64,000 nt of DNA from Caprella mutica (Eukaryota > Arthropoda > Malacostraca > Amphipoda > Caprellidae), in assembly GCA_947561585.1 (NCBI GenBank), contig CANNZV010000331.1:124001-188000 (forward strand). Direction: 5' to 3'. Shown in pieces: positions 12,258 through 23,963 of the stretch. The stretch's first letter is position 1. Each line of letters starts with the position of its first letter. A model generated the notes under the pieces. That model saw only the letters and a list, made by a program, of their open reading frames with translations. It did no database searches and had not been told where the DNA came from. Both the position numbers and the translations under genes were made by a program.

Positions 12258-12503
12258 GTTATGAACATTCTACTCTCAATTATTATAGTACAGATGTTAG
12301 TTATGAACATTCTACTCTCAATTCTAAATATACATATGTTTGTTATGAATATTTTCCTTTCATTTCTAATGGTGCAAATGTTAATTATGAGCATTCTACT
12401 CTCAATTATAAAGGTACATATGTTTGTTAAAAAGATTCTCTTTTCAATTCTAAATGTACAGATGTTTGTTATAAACATTTATCTCACAATTATAATGCCA
12501 AGA
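12258..12503. repeat. Minisatellite, 42-bp unit, about 6 copies
   Basis: Units begin TTATGAACATTCTACTCTCA and are spaced 42 bp apart (12260, 12302 and on). They become more diverged to the right. Because the unit is a multiple of three, long frames are open on both strands; these are artefacts of the repeat. Confidence 0.9.
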
Positions 12504-13344
12504 ATTTTGGTCTGGATATAAATTTCACTTGGAAAATATCTTGATTCGGAACTGAGGATTGAATAATTTGAATGTACCTTAACTGTATTCCTTTTTCCTC
12601 TTATATAAGTTTTCTCTTCATACATTTCTCAATGAAAATAGGGAATTTATTTTCACTGTCAATTTAAAAGAAAAAACAATTTAACCAATTCTAAGTGCCA
12701 ACGAAATAATCACATTCCTGACATTCCAGTAATTTAAAGTACATTCAGCTAATTCCAGATCATTCCCAATAACGGACTGTGTGGTAATGACCTGAGAGAG
12801 CATCGTAATTCATTGGGAATGAGACAATTCCTCATGAAAGCAGATATTCCAACTGGAATATTGATTAGTTTGTTCTCGTTTTTACTACTCTGAAATAAAA
12901 GTTGCTCAAAATAATAAATCTCATTAAAATTAAGTAAGAAACTGTGATAAATATTGCTAGTGCTTACTCAACAATTGAAATTTCAAAATACGAACAAAAT
13001 TTCTCGAAACTTTAAACATTAACACATTTAAATTATCAGAACTTTTCATTTCAAATCATTGCGTTAATATGATTTAAATTCTTTTAAAATGTAACTAAAT
13101 ACGAACTACAGCTATCGAAAAACTAAATCCGATTAAAATAAAATAAAAATACTCTTACCAGATTAAATATGTATATCGACTTAATTTACAAACTGAGGCT
13201 TAAAGATCTGATACAATAATCAAATAGATAAAATAGTGAATTCAATTGAAACGTGAAATTTCTATTCAACCCTCTTCAACCCCCGTCTCCTCTAACCTCT
13301 TCACCAAGCCTTCTCATACATACACCTCTCATCCATCTTTGTTT
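12504..13344. other. A+T-rich stretch, nothing recognised
   Basis: No gene or organised repeat is visible. Confidence 0.5.
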
Positions 13345-13735
13345 CTCACTAATTATTGCAATGTGGTCATTTATCAACAAAATAACATTAATATAAAAAG
13401 CTTCTTCAATTCCCTGAGTGCTATGTAAAATTCCCTCTCAATCTGTTCTTAGTTTCTTATGCGCAACTTAATCAATATTTTGCTCCAATATTCTGCCTGT
13501 AAATAAACACTTGAAAGCTTTAAAGCTCTTGCATGTGTCAGAGATTCGATAGAAAATGCATGAGGTAAAACATACTTTTCATGCATGGAAGTTTCTGTAC
13601 GGATTATCGGAAACAGAAAATTTCGGAAAATATTCTGAAATTTAAGAATAACGAACATTGGAAAAGTCCGAAGTTATTTTACACATATGTGAACAGTAAA
13701 TTACAATATATATATATACTGTTACTTCTAATTAC
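13345..13735. repeat. Dispersed repeat, copy 1 of 2
   Basis: This block matches 14975-15300 in the same orientation over about 330 bp. Shared landmarks in order are ATCAACAAAATAACATTA, AAAATTCCCTCYCAATCTGT, CTYATGCGCAACWTAATCAA, an AACACTTGAAA block, CATGCATGTG-like sequence and ATTGGAAAA. It could be an old tandem duplication or two insertions of one element. No terminal repeats were found. Confidence 0.7.
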
Positions 13736-14974
13736 TTCAGTGATAAGAAAATTCCTAATAAAATATTGTGAACCTTTAAAAGTAGTTCTCAATTAACTTT
13801 TTTTTACTGGAAACAATTATTATAATTATTATCAATACCATCAAAAATTGACGGACTATAAATTCATGGATAATGTAAAATTTTAAAAGAAATTTAAAGA
13901 ATTTTTAAAGAAATATTTGGATTTTGTTTTACATTCAATTTTATTATATTTCTGGTCTTTGGATATCGGTTAGACTATTAGGAACCAGTTATAAAATTTT
14001 CAGAATTTATTAAATACATTTTCCCGTATTTTTTTCCTTCATCGGAGTTATTTTGTTTATCGGATATATTTCGTATCCCATATTTTTATTGATATGGGGA
14101 TTTTTTATTATCCCGTTATTTTATGATCCAGATATTTGTTGTTATACGGAATTTTCTAATACCCTGGTTTCTGCTATATACAGACAATTATTTTAGTCAT
14201 GAAATTAAATCATGTGTTTCATGTTTAAGAGTTTCATTTTTCTTGCAACCAACCAATAGACAAACACACTTGTGTTATAGGGTAGATGCTTTCCACATAT
14301 CGAAACTGTGGAACATTGTCATCCTGGATACCTGAAACCTTCCTTAAGAATCGACGAAAACCAAAAAAAATTTCTGAAAAAAAATATGAAATAATTTTTT
14401 TTGGTAATTAGGAAAATTGAATTTAAAGTAAATTATTTGACTTCACATAGTTCATATAAAATATGAAATTCTAGAAATAAATATCTTACAAATTTAAGTT
14501 AAACAAAGCCTTATGACGTCTTGAAATGTTATCCTAATAATATAAATGGTACAGGCGGGATGGATTCCTCTCTAATATGAACTTTTCTCCATTTAGAAGG
14601 TCATTAGAAGAGGGATATAATTAGATTTTACCGTGAGAGCTGAGTAATGTAATTTATAGGGTCTTCTTTTAATCATATCTTTAGATGTTATGAAGATTAA
14701 AAGAGATTAATGGTGATTAATGTGATTAAATGGTCGAGATGATATGATATTTTCATTGAAAAATTCCTCTCGTACATTTTATTAACGATATATTGAAATA
14801 ACTTACGAGTTTTATCATATAAAGTGGAACTTTAATATAGCTACTATTTTTTTTTCAAAGATTGTGCATATACTAGTAATAGAAGAAATATATTTAATTG
14901 GTGATGTACAACCAGTATATTATATAAAAATTTGTCTTCATTGAGCGATTTTTTTTTAAATATAATTTATAACA
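13736..14974. other. A+T-rich stretch between two repeat copies
   Basis: No supported gene. A plus frame at 14123-14335 lacks splice and family support. Confidence 0.45.
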
Positions 14975-15300
14975 ATTTTTACTAATCATATCAATGTTGT
15001 CATTAATTAACAAAATAACATTATCACAAAAAGATTCTTACTTTATAATGAGTAAAATTCCCTCCCAATCTGTTGATAATTTCTCATGCGCAACATAATC
15101 AATAATTCAAACCAATATTACGCATGCAAATTAACACTTGAAAACTTAAAAGCTCATGCATGTGATAGTTCGGTATATATCGGAAAGAGGAAATGGGGTA
15201 AATAATCAGAAATTTAAGATCATAATCATTGGAAAATTATAGAGATATTTTTCATATAAGTGATCAATACATTCTAATGATTATTATTACTGGTTCTATT
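14975..15300. repeat. Dispersed repeat, copy 2 of 2
   Basis: Partner of 13345-13735, in direct orientation about 1.6 kb away. The copies differ by many substitutions and small gaps, which suggests an old duplication. Confidence 0.7.
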
Positions 15301-15867
15301 AAATACTTTTATTATATCTAATAAACATTTATAAGAGATGCACTTCCAAATGCAATCTTGAAGACATTATGGTAAAAAATAAAATATATATCCAATACTA
15401 ATAGGCGAATAATTTAATATCAATATGATCATTGAATTTAATTCATTAAATTATCATTTATTTATAGTTCATTTATAGTATTCATAAAACGTAAAATCAG
15501 GGTTGTGCTCTGATTAATATAACCGCGTGGTTTGTTTGTTCCGATTGTAAATGTCAGTCACTGAAAACTGTGAGAACATTTCGAGTAAATTTAATTTACC
15601 GATAAAAATGCTCAGACTCAAATTTCCAATTTACGTAACATGAAAAGTAAACAGAAAGTTATCGCGGCTGGTGAATTTTAGAGTAAATATTTTTTTATGT
15701 TTACAAAATGAGGGTGTCGGCAGTGATTCAATTACTGTCGATAACTAGTATTGCCAATTCAACATTCACTAGATAGCACACTAGTAGAATGCAATAATAT
15801 CGATATATTGGTAGAAGGAAATACAGTTTAAAGAAGGCATTTAGTTGTGAATCACGACGCTGAAGAC
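15301..15867. other. A+T-rich stretch, nothing recognised
   Basis: No gene or organised repeat is visible. Confidence 0.5.
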
Positions 15868-16048
15868 CTTTGTCTTTTTATTCTCACGGTCACACGGGCT
15901 TCCTTCTTTGTCGCACCTTTCGAGTTTGAGACAATTTTAATTCTCTTAATTTTTCCATTTTCTATTCCAATATTGTAAAAAGAATAGTAAAAGTAATCAG
16001 GATATTTGTTAGCAGGTACTCCTTTTAAGACTGATGTCTGCTGTTCAT
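15868..16048 (-). CDS. Candidate internal exon, unknown protein
   Basis: An acceptor (GTGTCATTTTTAAG) ends at 16049 on the minus strand. The following frame is open for 64 codons to a TGA at 15854-15852, and a possible donor (AAAG|GTCTTC) falls at 15867. The peptide includes TSVLKGVPANKYPDYFYYSF, then NIGIENGKIKRIKIVSNSKG and EARVTVRIKRQR. Composition is lysine- and tyrosine-rich. No family is recognised, and the donor is only moderate. Confidence 0.3.
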
Positions 16049-16436
16049 CTTAAAAATGACACTGACTGTCCAGAGAGAAAATACTATATTGAGAAACAAT
16101 CATATTAATTGATTAAAGTAGTGAGTTATACCTCAAGCTCTTGTAAGAGTTCCAGTGAACTCTTTGAGTAAACAATATAAATTACACATAAAAATAATCA
16201 CAACATTACAATAAACATTATACATAGTATTACAGTATAATAACAATAAAGCTAGTATATTATACATTTAATACAGAATTCGTTGGGGTTCATCATTCTT
16301 ATTATTAAAAGTTGTGTTACAAGTAACTGGTCTAATCAGTATTTCAGAGAAGTACACCACAATAGTAAGGAGAACGACGTGTCATAGTTAATTTTCTGTC
16401 ACTTGGCAATAGCTTGGTCCTAAATCTAGTATTGAT

Positions 16437-16768
16437 TTAATGCTGCAGCATATGTATGACTATACCAATTCTTTCTCGAACAAAATCACGCAAGAGAACA
16501 TTATGTAGATCATGTACAGTTAGAATATTATACATATATGAAATAAGTTTTTATTATGTGCCAGATAATCGGCAATGTTTACCAAACGAATTATTTTCTT
16601 TTGAAGAAAGAATAGCGGGAGAATATGACAACCATTGGTACCACCCCATTCCAAATTATAGTAACGTAGACTAGGGTAAAAATAGCTAGAATAAAGTTTT
16701 ACGAGAAATTTGAACGGAACAATTGCTATTTTTTTTAAATAAACGGTGTCCCGATAAAATATATGCAC
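16437..16768 (-). pseudogene. LINE relic, jockey-type pol C-terminal region
   Basis: The minus-strand translation carries the region downstream of the reverse transcriptase in jockey-like LINEs: YPSLRYYNLEWGG matches the hallmark FHS-L-YGI-LWGG block, followed by LFFLQKKIIRLVNIADYLAH, which fits LQKKAIRII...Y-AH. After a frameshift near 16520 the match resumes with NILTVHDLHNVLLRDFV. The rest of the LINE is absent. The scrap abuts a mariner-like terminus (GGTGTCCCGATAAAATATAT at 16744). It is non-functional and old. Confidence 0.6.
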
Positions 16769-16869
16769 CCTTTAGCAGCTTATAACTCAATTGTTTGTTT
16801 TTTCTTTGCTGACTGAACCCATTGAATGGAGTGATTCCAGACAGATTTAATTTCGAAGAAAAGAAATTT

Positions 16870-18443
16870 AAACTGCGTTTATCGCTTTATTGCAGATCAC
16901 TATTTTGTGAATAATTTCAATAATATTGATCGCACAGTAGTGAAACTTTAGTCACTGGAAGATTGCTTCTATGTTAGTATCTTGCTGAAATATTTTTTGA
17001 ATCCATGAGAAATTTGGAAAGTTATGATTGTTTATGTATTTTGAAGTCATTTTAACTGTCCATCGCTTTATTGCAGCTCTGTGAAAAAGCCAAAAAATGG
17101 GCGATTAACTTCTACCGAGAGGATAAAATTGTAGCAGGTCCTGCAGAAGGGAAAACTCTTCTAAATTTAGCTTTATAACTTGGAAGGGATAAGAGAACAA
17201 TAGTTTATTTTGTGGAAAATCCCGACACCAACGCAAGGAGAGATGAGGGTACGAGGAAAAGCTTTTTCCCTCGAAATATGCAAAAACTACCCAGGCAGGT
17301 TATAAGGCGGCCAAATAACACTAGTGCCTCAATTTTCGACAAGGCTGTCATTGGTTATTCGTCCAAACAGTGTCTTAAATGAGACGAAGAGGAACGTTAA
17401 GCCCATTTCCAGGCCTCCTATGGACAAGACCCATAAGGAAAAAGGCATTCGTTGTACACAGAATTACATGAAAACAAACTTCCTACTTGTTCTTTTAACA
17501 GATGAGGAAAGAGCCACACTTGATTGTCTGGATGGATGGGTTAAAGTTTGAATCCTACTGGAGCTGTTTATCCACACTGGTTTCGTCGTCAACAAGGAGG
17601 CTGTGGCTTTATGTTTTAAGCGGGCATCATTGTTGAAACGTTAATTGACCCTCTCCGAGTACCAGAGGGTGTAAACCTAACAATCCAATCCTACATTGCC
17701 TCTTTTGTTGAGTACTTGTTCCCTTGTCCTAATAGTTTGCAATTATCTCGTTGGCAAAAGATGATTTTCTTGTATTACTTCGAACAAACTCATGCTTGAA
17801 GGGTTACAACTTCTTTCCCCACATCTCTGGGCATCAAGTGAGAGACTCACATGACTTGATTGCCCTGTTCTCTGGTCTTAAGCCCCATTGAGCATTTCCG
17901 ACCGTTTCATTTGAGACATTACATCAGGACTGTTTTGACGTAAGACCAATGACAGCCTTGTCAAAAATGGAGGCACTAGTATCATTTAGCTGCCTTATGA
18001 CCTGCCTTATGACCTGCCTGCGTATTTTTCACATATTTCGAGGGGAAATTCTTTTTCTCTTACCCTCATCTCTCCTTGGGTTTGTGTCGGAATTTTCCAC
18101 AAAATAAACTATTGTTCTCTTATCCCTTCCAAGTTATAAAGCTAAATATAGAAGAGTCCTCCCTTCTGCAGGACCTGCTACAATTTTACCCTCTCGGTAG
18201 AAGTTAATCGCCCATTTTTTGGCTTTTTCACAGAGCTGCAATAAAGCGATGAACAGTTAAAATGACTTCAAAATACATAAACGTTCATAACTTTCCAATT
18301 TTCTCATGGATTGAAAAAATATTTCAGCAAGATACTAACATAGAAGCAATCTTCCAGTGACCAAAGTTTCACTACTGTGCGATCAATATTATTGAAATTA
18401 TTCACAAAATAGTGATCTGCAATAAAGCGATAAACGCAGTTTT
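16870..18443. mobile_element. Tc1/mariner element with long inverted arms
   Basis: The outer ends match in inverted orientation: AACTGCGTTTATCGCTTTAT at 16871 and its complement ending near 18441. The arms run about 520 bp each (16870 to about 17392, and about 17918 to 18443), far longer than usual terminal repeats of the family. Both arms contain the 5' part of the transposase relic, so the right arm is an inverted copy of the element's left half and not a simple terminal repeat. The middle (17393-17917) is single copy. A TA precedes the left end, but an exact TA on the right is unclear. Confidence 0.85.
17080..17935 (+). pseudogene. Tc1-like transposase relic
   Basis: Translated fragments in shifting frames follow the family order: a helix-turn-helix-like start (LGRDKRTIVYFVENPD), the linker, LLTDEERATLDCLDGW around the first catalytic Asp (about 17500), RRQQGGCGFMF at about 17584 (family RRQQGGGG-MIW), and LSPIEHF near 17880 (family NPIENLW). 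The stretch expected to carry the second Asp reads MIFLYYFEQTHA, so that Asp is lost. Several stops and frameshifts occur. The first part is repeated in inverted orientation in the right arm of the element. Confidence 0.8.
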
Positions 18444-19969
18444 TACTAAAATGATACTGGAAGTATGAAAACGCAATTAAAATAATTACTTCATTTTGTT
18501 CAATAATTGTGTATGTTGTTATAAGTAATATCTTGTTTATCTCTAATTTTTTTTAATGTACCTATGGGACTAATGAAGGACTCTGGCACTCACAGCATTC
18601 GAACAATGGGCGTTAGCATTGCTCAATGCTCATGAACCAATCTGACCTTGGAAATTTTTCGATTGAATTATCAACTAATAAAGACAAACCATGCAGAGTT
18701 AGAATAATTATTCCTCTGTCTTACCTTCACAGTAACTAACCTAATTAACAAACGAAGATGGATTTGCTTTGTGGTAATTAAAATAAGAAGGAAAGAAGAA
18801 ACATTCTTGTGACTCTGAGGAAACTTTTAACTTACTCTTTAACTTATTTTTAATTATATTGAGAATGTGGAAAATATACTATATTCTTTACTGTGTAACT
18901 TCTCAGTACTTGAACACATACAGTAACTACTGTTAATTTGGATCATGAATGGTCAATCAGAAATTTTTAAAGGTCTGATTGATCGATTCATAACATGTTA
19001 ATACCCACTATTCGAGTACTAGTGCCGTTCCCCTATCAAAACAATAACGTTCATAATTGCATTAAATGATAGGACAGAATTCTTTAAATTTTATTATATC
19101 TTTCCTTTTAGTTATTTATTGAACCAAAGGAACAATAAAGTGATTATTTTAACGATATTTTTGGGATATTATCATGAATAAAAATGTATGTATATATGTA
19201 TGATAATATTGCAACTCTTCTTAGTGTTAGTGGAAAAAGAAAAACTCTCCATTCAGTTACAAAGAATAAGAATTTTACTTACTTGATTTATACTGGCGGG
19301 ATGTTTATAAAGTTTCATATTTTGTTTGTCACATCTACAAGTAATATATAGTTTCAACAACTTTATCACGATATAATATCTGAAATATATTTCAAGCTTA
19401 ACAAAAAACATTCAACATTGAATGCATCATTTTAACTTTTTGTACCATTCCCACTATTGATTATTGCATAATTCCAATTTTATTGCTGTCAAGTATTCAC
19501 TATTTTTTTTATATCTCAACAATTATTGTTGCATAAGTTCACCTTTCATTGCAAAATATTTTAAGCTTACTCAAAGTTCATTACATCGTTTTTTCATCAA
19601 ATAACTACTTCTAACACAGCCTTTCAATGTTCAAAGTGCAAGATACTATCAAACAAACGATAATTTCAGTGAATTGACTTCCTCATTCATTTTTTCTAGT
19701 ATGCACGTTACATAGGCACAAAAATGGCTAATTAGTCAGCTCTTCTTTGCAGAGTTTGAAAGTCAGGAAATGAAAACACTTTTGACATCTCGAGATTTCT
19801 TAGAACAAACCTGTCGCTAATCGATTACTCAAAACAGTTTTAACTCGCCAAATTGAGGAGAATTTTTTGAAGAGAACTTATAATGAAACTGTAATTAAAT
19901 GGATTATTTTGAATTGAAAAATGCAGAGTGAATATGTCACATTTATTACTAGTCTTGTTATTATTTGTG
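18444..19969. other. A+T-rich stretch, no supported gene
   Basis: A strong acceptor (CAGCTCTTCTTTGCAG, ending 19752) precedes a short frame FESQEMKTLLTSRDFLEQTC with a stop at 19818-19820. It is too short to call an exon. Nothing else is visible. Confidence 0.35.
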
Positions 19970-20112
19970 GGTTTAACGTTTTCATATGACCACCAACACA
20001 GAGTGGTATTTCTAAAATAAATACAAGGGACTTTGAAGAATTGAGACATGAAAGAGGGTCCATGGACAAAATCACTGACTCAATATTGAATGTGCCTAAA
20101 ATGACAGATTAA
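19970..20112 (+). repeat. Coding-like dispersed segment, copy 1 of 3
   Basis: This block matches parts of 45705-45825 and 53470-53545. Shared landmarks are GGTTTAACGT at the start, AAATACAAGGGACT in the middle and GAAAGAGGGTCC near the end. In one frame it reads SKINTRDFEELRHERGSMDK and continues to a TAA at 20110-20112. The 45.7-kb copy reads KLNTRDW and, after a frameshift, EDVRKQRGSLNK. The pattern of substitutions keeps residues such as NTRD, E-R and RGS, which suggests an old protein-coding core. The family is unknown. An alternative overlapping frame looks like a signal peptide (MSHLLLVLLLFVGLTFS) but stops after 28 codons. Confidence 0.5.
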
Positions 20113-21040
20113 AAGAGACGGTTTTCAGTATTTTATAGAAACTTCATAACATTTTTACACTTTGGTACTTTATTGTGGGAAGGCTCCAAGAAAGCCATCA
20201 ATATTTCAGTTCTTTTCATTAAATATTTTAAAAGGAAATAACAGTCATTTATAAATAATAATTTTTGTTCATAATAAAATGAATACTGCATTTGAATTTA
20301 TCCAAAAAATTCAATCTATGAGATTTTTGCATAAATGAGTTTTGTTTATTGTAGTATACTATGAAAAAATAGAAAATAGATGTCTTTGATAATAGATTTT
20401 TCCTAAAGAAAAATTAGTCTTCCTTTACAGGATGACTCATCATATTACGTTTCTAACCATTTTACTTATTTCCAGTCAATTGTAGCTGCATTTTTGTAAT
20501 GATAGGTGCAATTTAATTTGAAGAAACTTTTTTTTTGACATTTTTCGATTAAATGAATAAGAAAACCTTAATTGTTCCATAGGAAAGAAATAAAAGATGA
20601 TTTTCACTTTCCTTCCCGTCTTCTTTGGATAAGTGATTTTTGGTGCCCAACCAAAATTTTTCAAGACACCATAAATTTTTATTTTTTATCTGTGCATATT
20701 ATTCTTATTTTTTCAAAATGAAAAATATTTCTTTATTATTTCATTCGAAATTATTTCAGGATTCCAAAACTGTTTTTTTAGTAGCGTGAAAAGCCTAAGA
20801 CATTCAGGCGAAATGTTAATTTTATCATAATAGACAAAGTTTGAATGGTGTTTTTATTGTTTGTTCAGCCATCTACAAATGATGGAAATTTTCTATTTTC
20901 ATATTTTTACTTGGTTGAAAAAAATCTTAAATTTTGAGTACCACTCAAAAATTGATAATTTCACCTAATTTGATGAGACGACCATCTTATATTGTTATTG
21001 CTAACTTATTCACCATTTTAACAATAACACTCACATTTAT
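20113..21040. other. A+T-rich stretch, nothing recognised
   Basis: No gene or organised repeat is visible. Confidence 0.5.
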
Positions 21041-21341
21041 TATTATGAGGTTATTTAAACTTAACGTTGAAGGTTTTATCAGGTTTCAAGCTTTCGAATA
21101 GAAAGAATTCTATTCATCATCAGGATGAATTAATTTTTAATAGATTAATTAATAATAATAAACAAAAAGATAGATAGCTGAAATAGAAAGACGTATCCAA
21201 CATACAACTATTGGTCATAAAATTCATTGTCAGGTCGAAGTTTTCCACCTTTTTCCTGATGATGAATAGGAATCTTTCTATTTGAAAGCTTGAAACCTGA
21301 TAAAACCTTCAACATTGAGTTTAAATAACCTCATAATAATA
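21041..21341. repeat. Fold-back element, about 85-bp arms
   Basis: The left arm (from TATTATGAGGTTATTTAAAC at 21041 to about 21126) is matched in inverted orientation by the right arm (about 21255-21341). Arms contain GGTTTTATCAGGTTTCAAGC and a hairpin-forming GAATAGAAAGAATTCTATTC. Next to the hairpin is CTGATGA (21256-21262 plus; 21117-21123 minus), and on its far side GAAA. The central 130 bp shows no coding potential. Many Penelope-like and other non-LTR elements carry a similar CTGATGA-hairpin-GAAA segment near an end, so this may be a decayed end pair of such an element. Confidence 0.85.
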
Positions 21342-21511
21342 AGGATTTCCAGTTGAGTTTGAATCTTTTCCATCAAACTCACATTTATCCTCACTGTTCA
21401 TCATTTATTTACCATTAACATTTATGTAATTTACTTACCATTTTATCAACAACACAAACATTTAACCTCAAGGTTCAATCACAGGAAATAAACTGAATTC
21501 AAAATGTACAA

Positions 21512-21587
21512 CATATGTGGGAGAAGCTAAACATGTGGGAGGAGCTATACATGTGGGAGGAGCTATACATGTGGCAGAAGCTAAAAC
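21512..21587. repeat. Short tandem repeat, 18-bp unit, 4 copies
   Basis: Units of the form ATGTGGGAGGAGCTATAC begin at 21515, 21533, 21551 and 21569. The first and last copies are variant. Confidence 0.9.
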
Positions 21588-22354
21588 TTCGATTGTTTGC
21601 TCACATGCAAAGTAACTTACGAATTGTCAGACGGAACCACATTTTTGATAATGTAAGAAAAAGAAATTATCTCCTTTAACGTTTGTGATATATAAATATT
21701 AATTCCATTTCTTTCATGAACGTAATTAAAGGAACTAGATTTATAACAATAACCAATGAGTTTGTATAACTTCATTAACTGTAATTATCTATTATTATCC
21801 GAGATTGTTGGAATGATAAATAAATGATAATTTGTCACATACACCAATCACCTCTACTTATAATTTTAATTTTTCTTCACTCTAACTTTGGATAATTAAG
21901 AGATTACGAGTTATTTAACTCGCCTTTCAAAACATAAATTTATAACATACGAAGCAAACAATAACTTTTCTTACAAAACATAAGCAAATATATATACAAA
22001 ATATCTTAATGGTTTATATATCTATTCATATCAATCAATTTTATCTTCTACATTTCTCTTTATAATTATTTAGAACATTTCATCAATAATAATTTTTATT
22101 AAAACACTGACTATATTATTTTTGGTTCATAATCATCATATACGGTTCATGTAACTTTAAATAGCTTTTTTTTTCATTTTAATTACCTAAAAAATCAAAT
22201 GATAGTACTGACATGTTGTCTTCCTTTATTCATTTTATCAGTAAAGTAGGTTAATGTCACACAAAAGTGAATTTAAGTTGAGAAAATAATTTTTTGAAGT
22301 GAATTGATAATTTCCTATTATTTGAATTAATTAATGCTCTTTGATGGTGTATCA
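21588..22354. other. A+T-rich stretch, nothing recognised
   Basis: No gene or organised repeat is visible. Confidence 0.5.
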
Positions 22355-22356
22355 TA

Positions 22357-23961
22357 CAGTAGAGGACAAAATATAAGGGTAGGGAAAAACAAGTTTTCTA
22401 AATCATTAATTACATAAGAAGTACAGAACACACACTATTGAAACTTTGCACGTATTTTCATATAGAGCTCATATGTATTCGTATGAAATTTCAAAGCATT
22501 TGGACAAATATTCTAAGAATAGTTCTAAATTTAACTTCAAACACTAAATTTTGCTCTGGTCAACAGTTAAGGGTAGCCATCATAAACTTTGAAATATTTG
22601 CAGATATTGGCAATTAACTTAATACTTTGTGAATAATTCTTTGCTATATCACTTCTTTACATCTTCTACCACAAAATTCTACAAATTTGGCACAATATGA
22701 AGGAGTTATCCATCTTCTATTCATCCTCGAGAAATGTCCACAATTCGTCCACATTTCGTGTGTTTTTTCTCTGAGTACAGTCTCCAATTATTATCCAAAC
22801 ATTCTCAATTCGATTGAGGTCAGGACTCTGTGAAGGCCAGCTCATTAGCGCAACTTCTTCATCTTCTTATAGGGTCGTAACTTTTGTATCTGAGTAGTAG
22901 GCTATGTTTTTCTGCTTGAAACTCTGTGGTTGAGGGTCAGCTGCTTGCTGATAGGGAAGAGTATGATGACGAAAGAGCTGTTTTTTACTTCTGTAGTAAC
23001 TCCTCCTCGTAGACGAACAATGGGACCAGCATCACACTACCTCCTCCAAAATTAACCGTTTTCTTGACGCAGTTCAGAGTTAAAATTTCCCCCACTTTAC
23101 GTTTAATTCGAACTTTCCCTTTAAAACCAAATATTTCTATTTTTCTTCCATTCATCACTAGAATGTACTTTCGACCACTGATCAATCGACCAAACGACAT
23201 ACTCACGTAAAAACACAAGTAACACTTTCCGTTTCTTTTTTAAGATTGAAAGCTTCGATGCAGGGATAAATGGTTACAAACCATCTTGTTGAAGTCGAAG
23301 CGAAAAAGTAGACCGGGACCCCATACCACCAGACATGACATCTATCTCACGAAAAATTTGACCAGAAGTGTTGAAACTACCTTGCAAGCTACTTTGAAGA
23401 CTTGCATGATCTTCTCTCAGCAATGCTTTGGGAAGTCTACCATTCTTCGGTTTAGAATCAACAACTCCAAACTGCTTATGTTAAGCCACAATATGTTGCA
23501 CAATCCTTTTGGACCTTCATGTGGCAATAGAAATCTGTCCCAACGACAATTGGAGACTGTTTCAGAGGAGAAACTTGTGGATATTTCTTGAGGATGAATA
23601 GAAGATGGATAACTCCTTCATATTGTGAAAAATTAGTAGAATTTTGTAGTAGAAGATGTATTAGAGTGATATAGCAAAGAATTATTCACAAATTATTAAG
23701 TTAATTGCTAATTTCCTTGAATAAATCAAAGTTTATGATGGCTACCCTTAACTTTAGACCAGATCAAAATTTAGTGTTTGAAATTAAAAATAATTTTTTT
23801 TCTAGAATATTTGTCCAAATGCTTTGAAATTTCATACGAATACATATGAGCTCTATATGAAAATACATGCAAAATTTCAATAATGTGTGTTTGGTACTTT
23901 TTACGAAATTAAAGATTTAGTTAACTGGTTTTTGCCTACCCTTATATTTTGTCCACTACTT
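22357..23961. mobile_element. Tc1 element with TA duplication and long arms
   Basis: The left end CAGTAGAGGACAAAATATAA (22357) and its inverted counterpart ending ATTTTGTCCACTACTT (23961) are flanked by TA at 22355-22356 and 23962-23963, the Tc1/mariner target site. The arms are about 420-440 bp (22357 to about 22793 and about 23545-23961). The inner part of each arm includes the 3' end of the transposase gene: the GAGGATGAATAG coding end present in the left arm on minus recurs on plus in the right arm at about 23590. The element is 1605 bp, a normal Tc1 length, but the transposase is dead. Confidence 0.95.
22717..23500 (-). pseudogene. Tc1 transposase relic
   Basis: Read on the minus strand from about 23500, fragments follow Tc1 transposases: GRLPKALLREDHA (AT-hook-like GRPRK region), then KLSILKKKRKVLLVFLREYV and WSIDQWSKV (family P-LT-KNR--RL-FAK-H--W---DW--V), then VMNGRKIEIFGFKGKVRIKR and VNFGGGSVM (family FSDES-I--FG...GGGS-M-WG), and SQSPDLNRIENVWIIIGDCT, which is the final DDE block, with a stop at 22719-22717. 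The first catalytic Asp is replaced in VMNGR. The part with the second Asp is not recognisable. Stops and frameshifts are present. Confidence 0.87.
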
Positions 23962-23963
23962 TA

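Noticed and set aside
16744..16787. A second mariner terminus (GGTGTCCCGATAAAATATAT)
   Set aside because: It resembles mariner ends, but no matching inverted end was found in the window, so no element could be defined.
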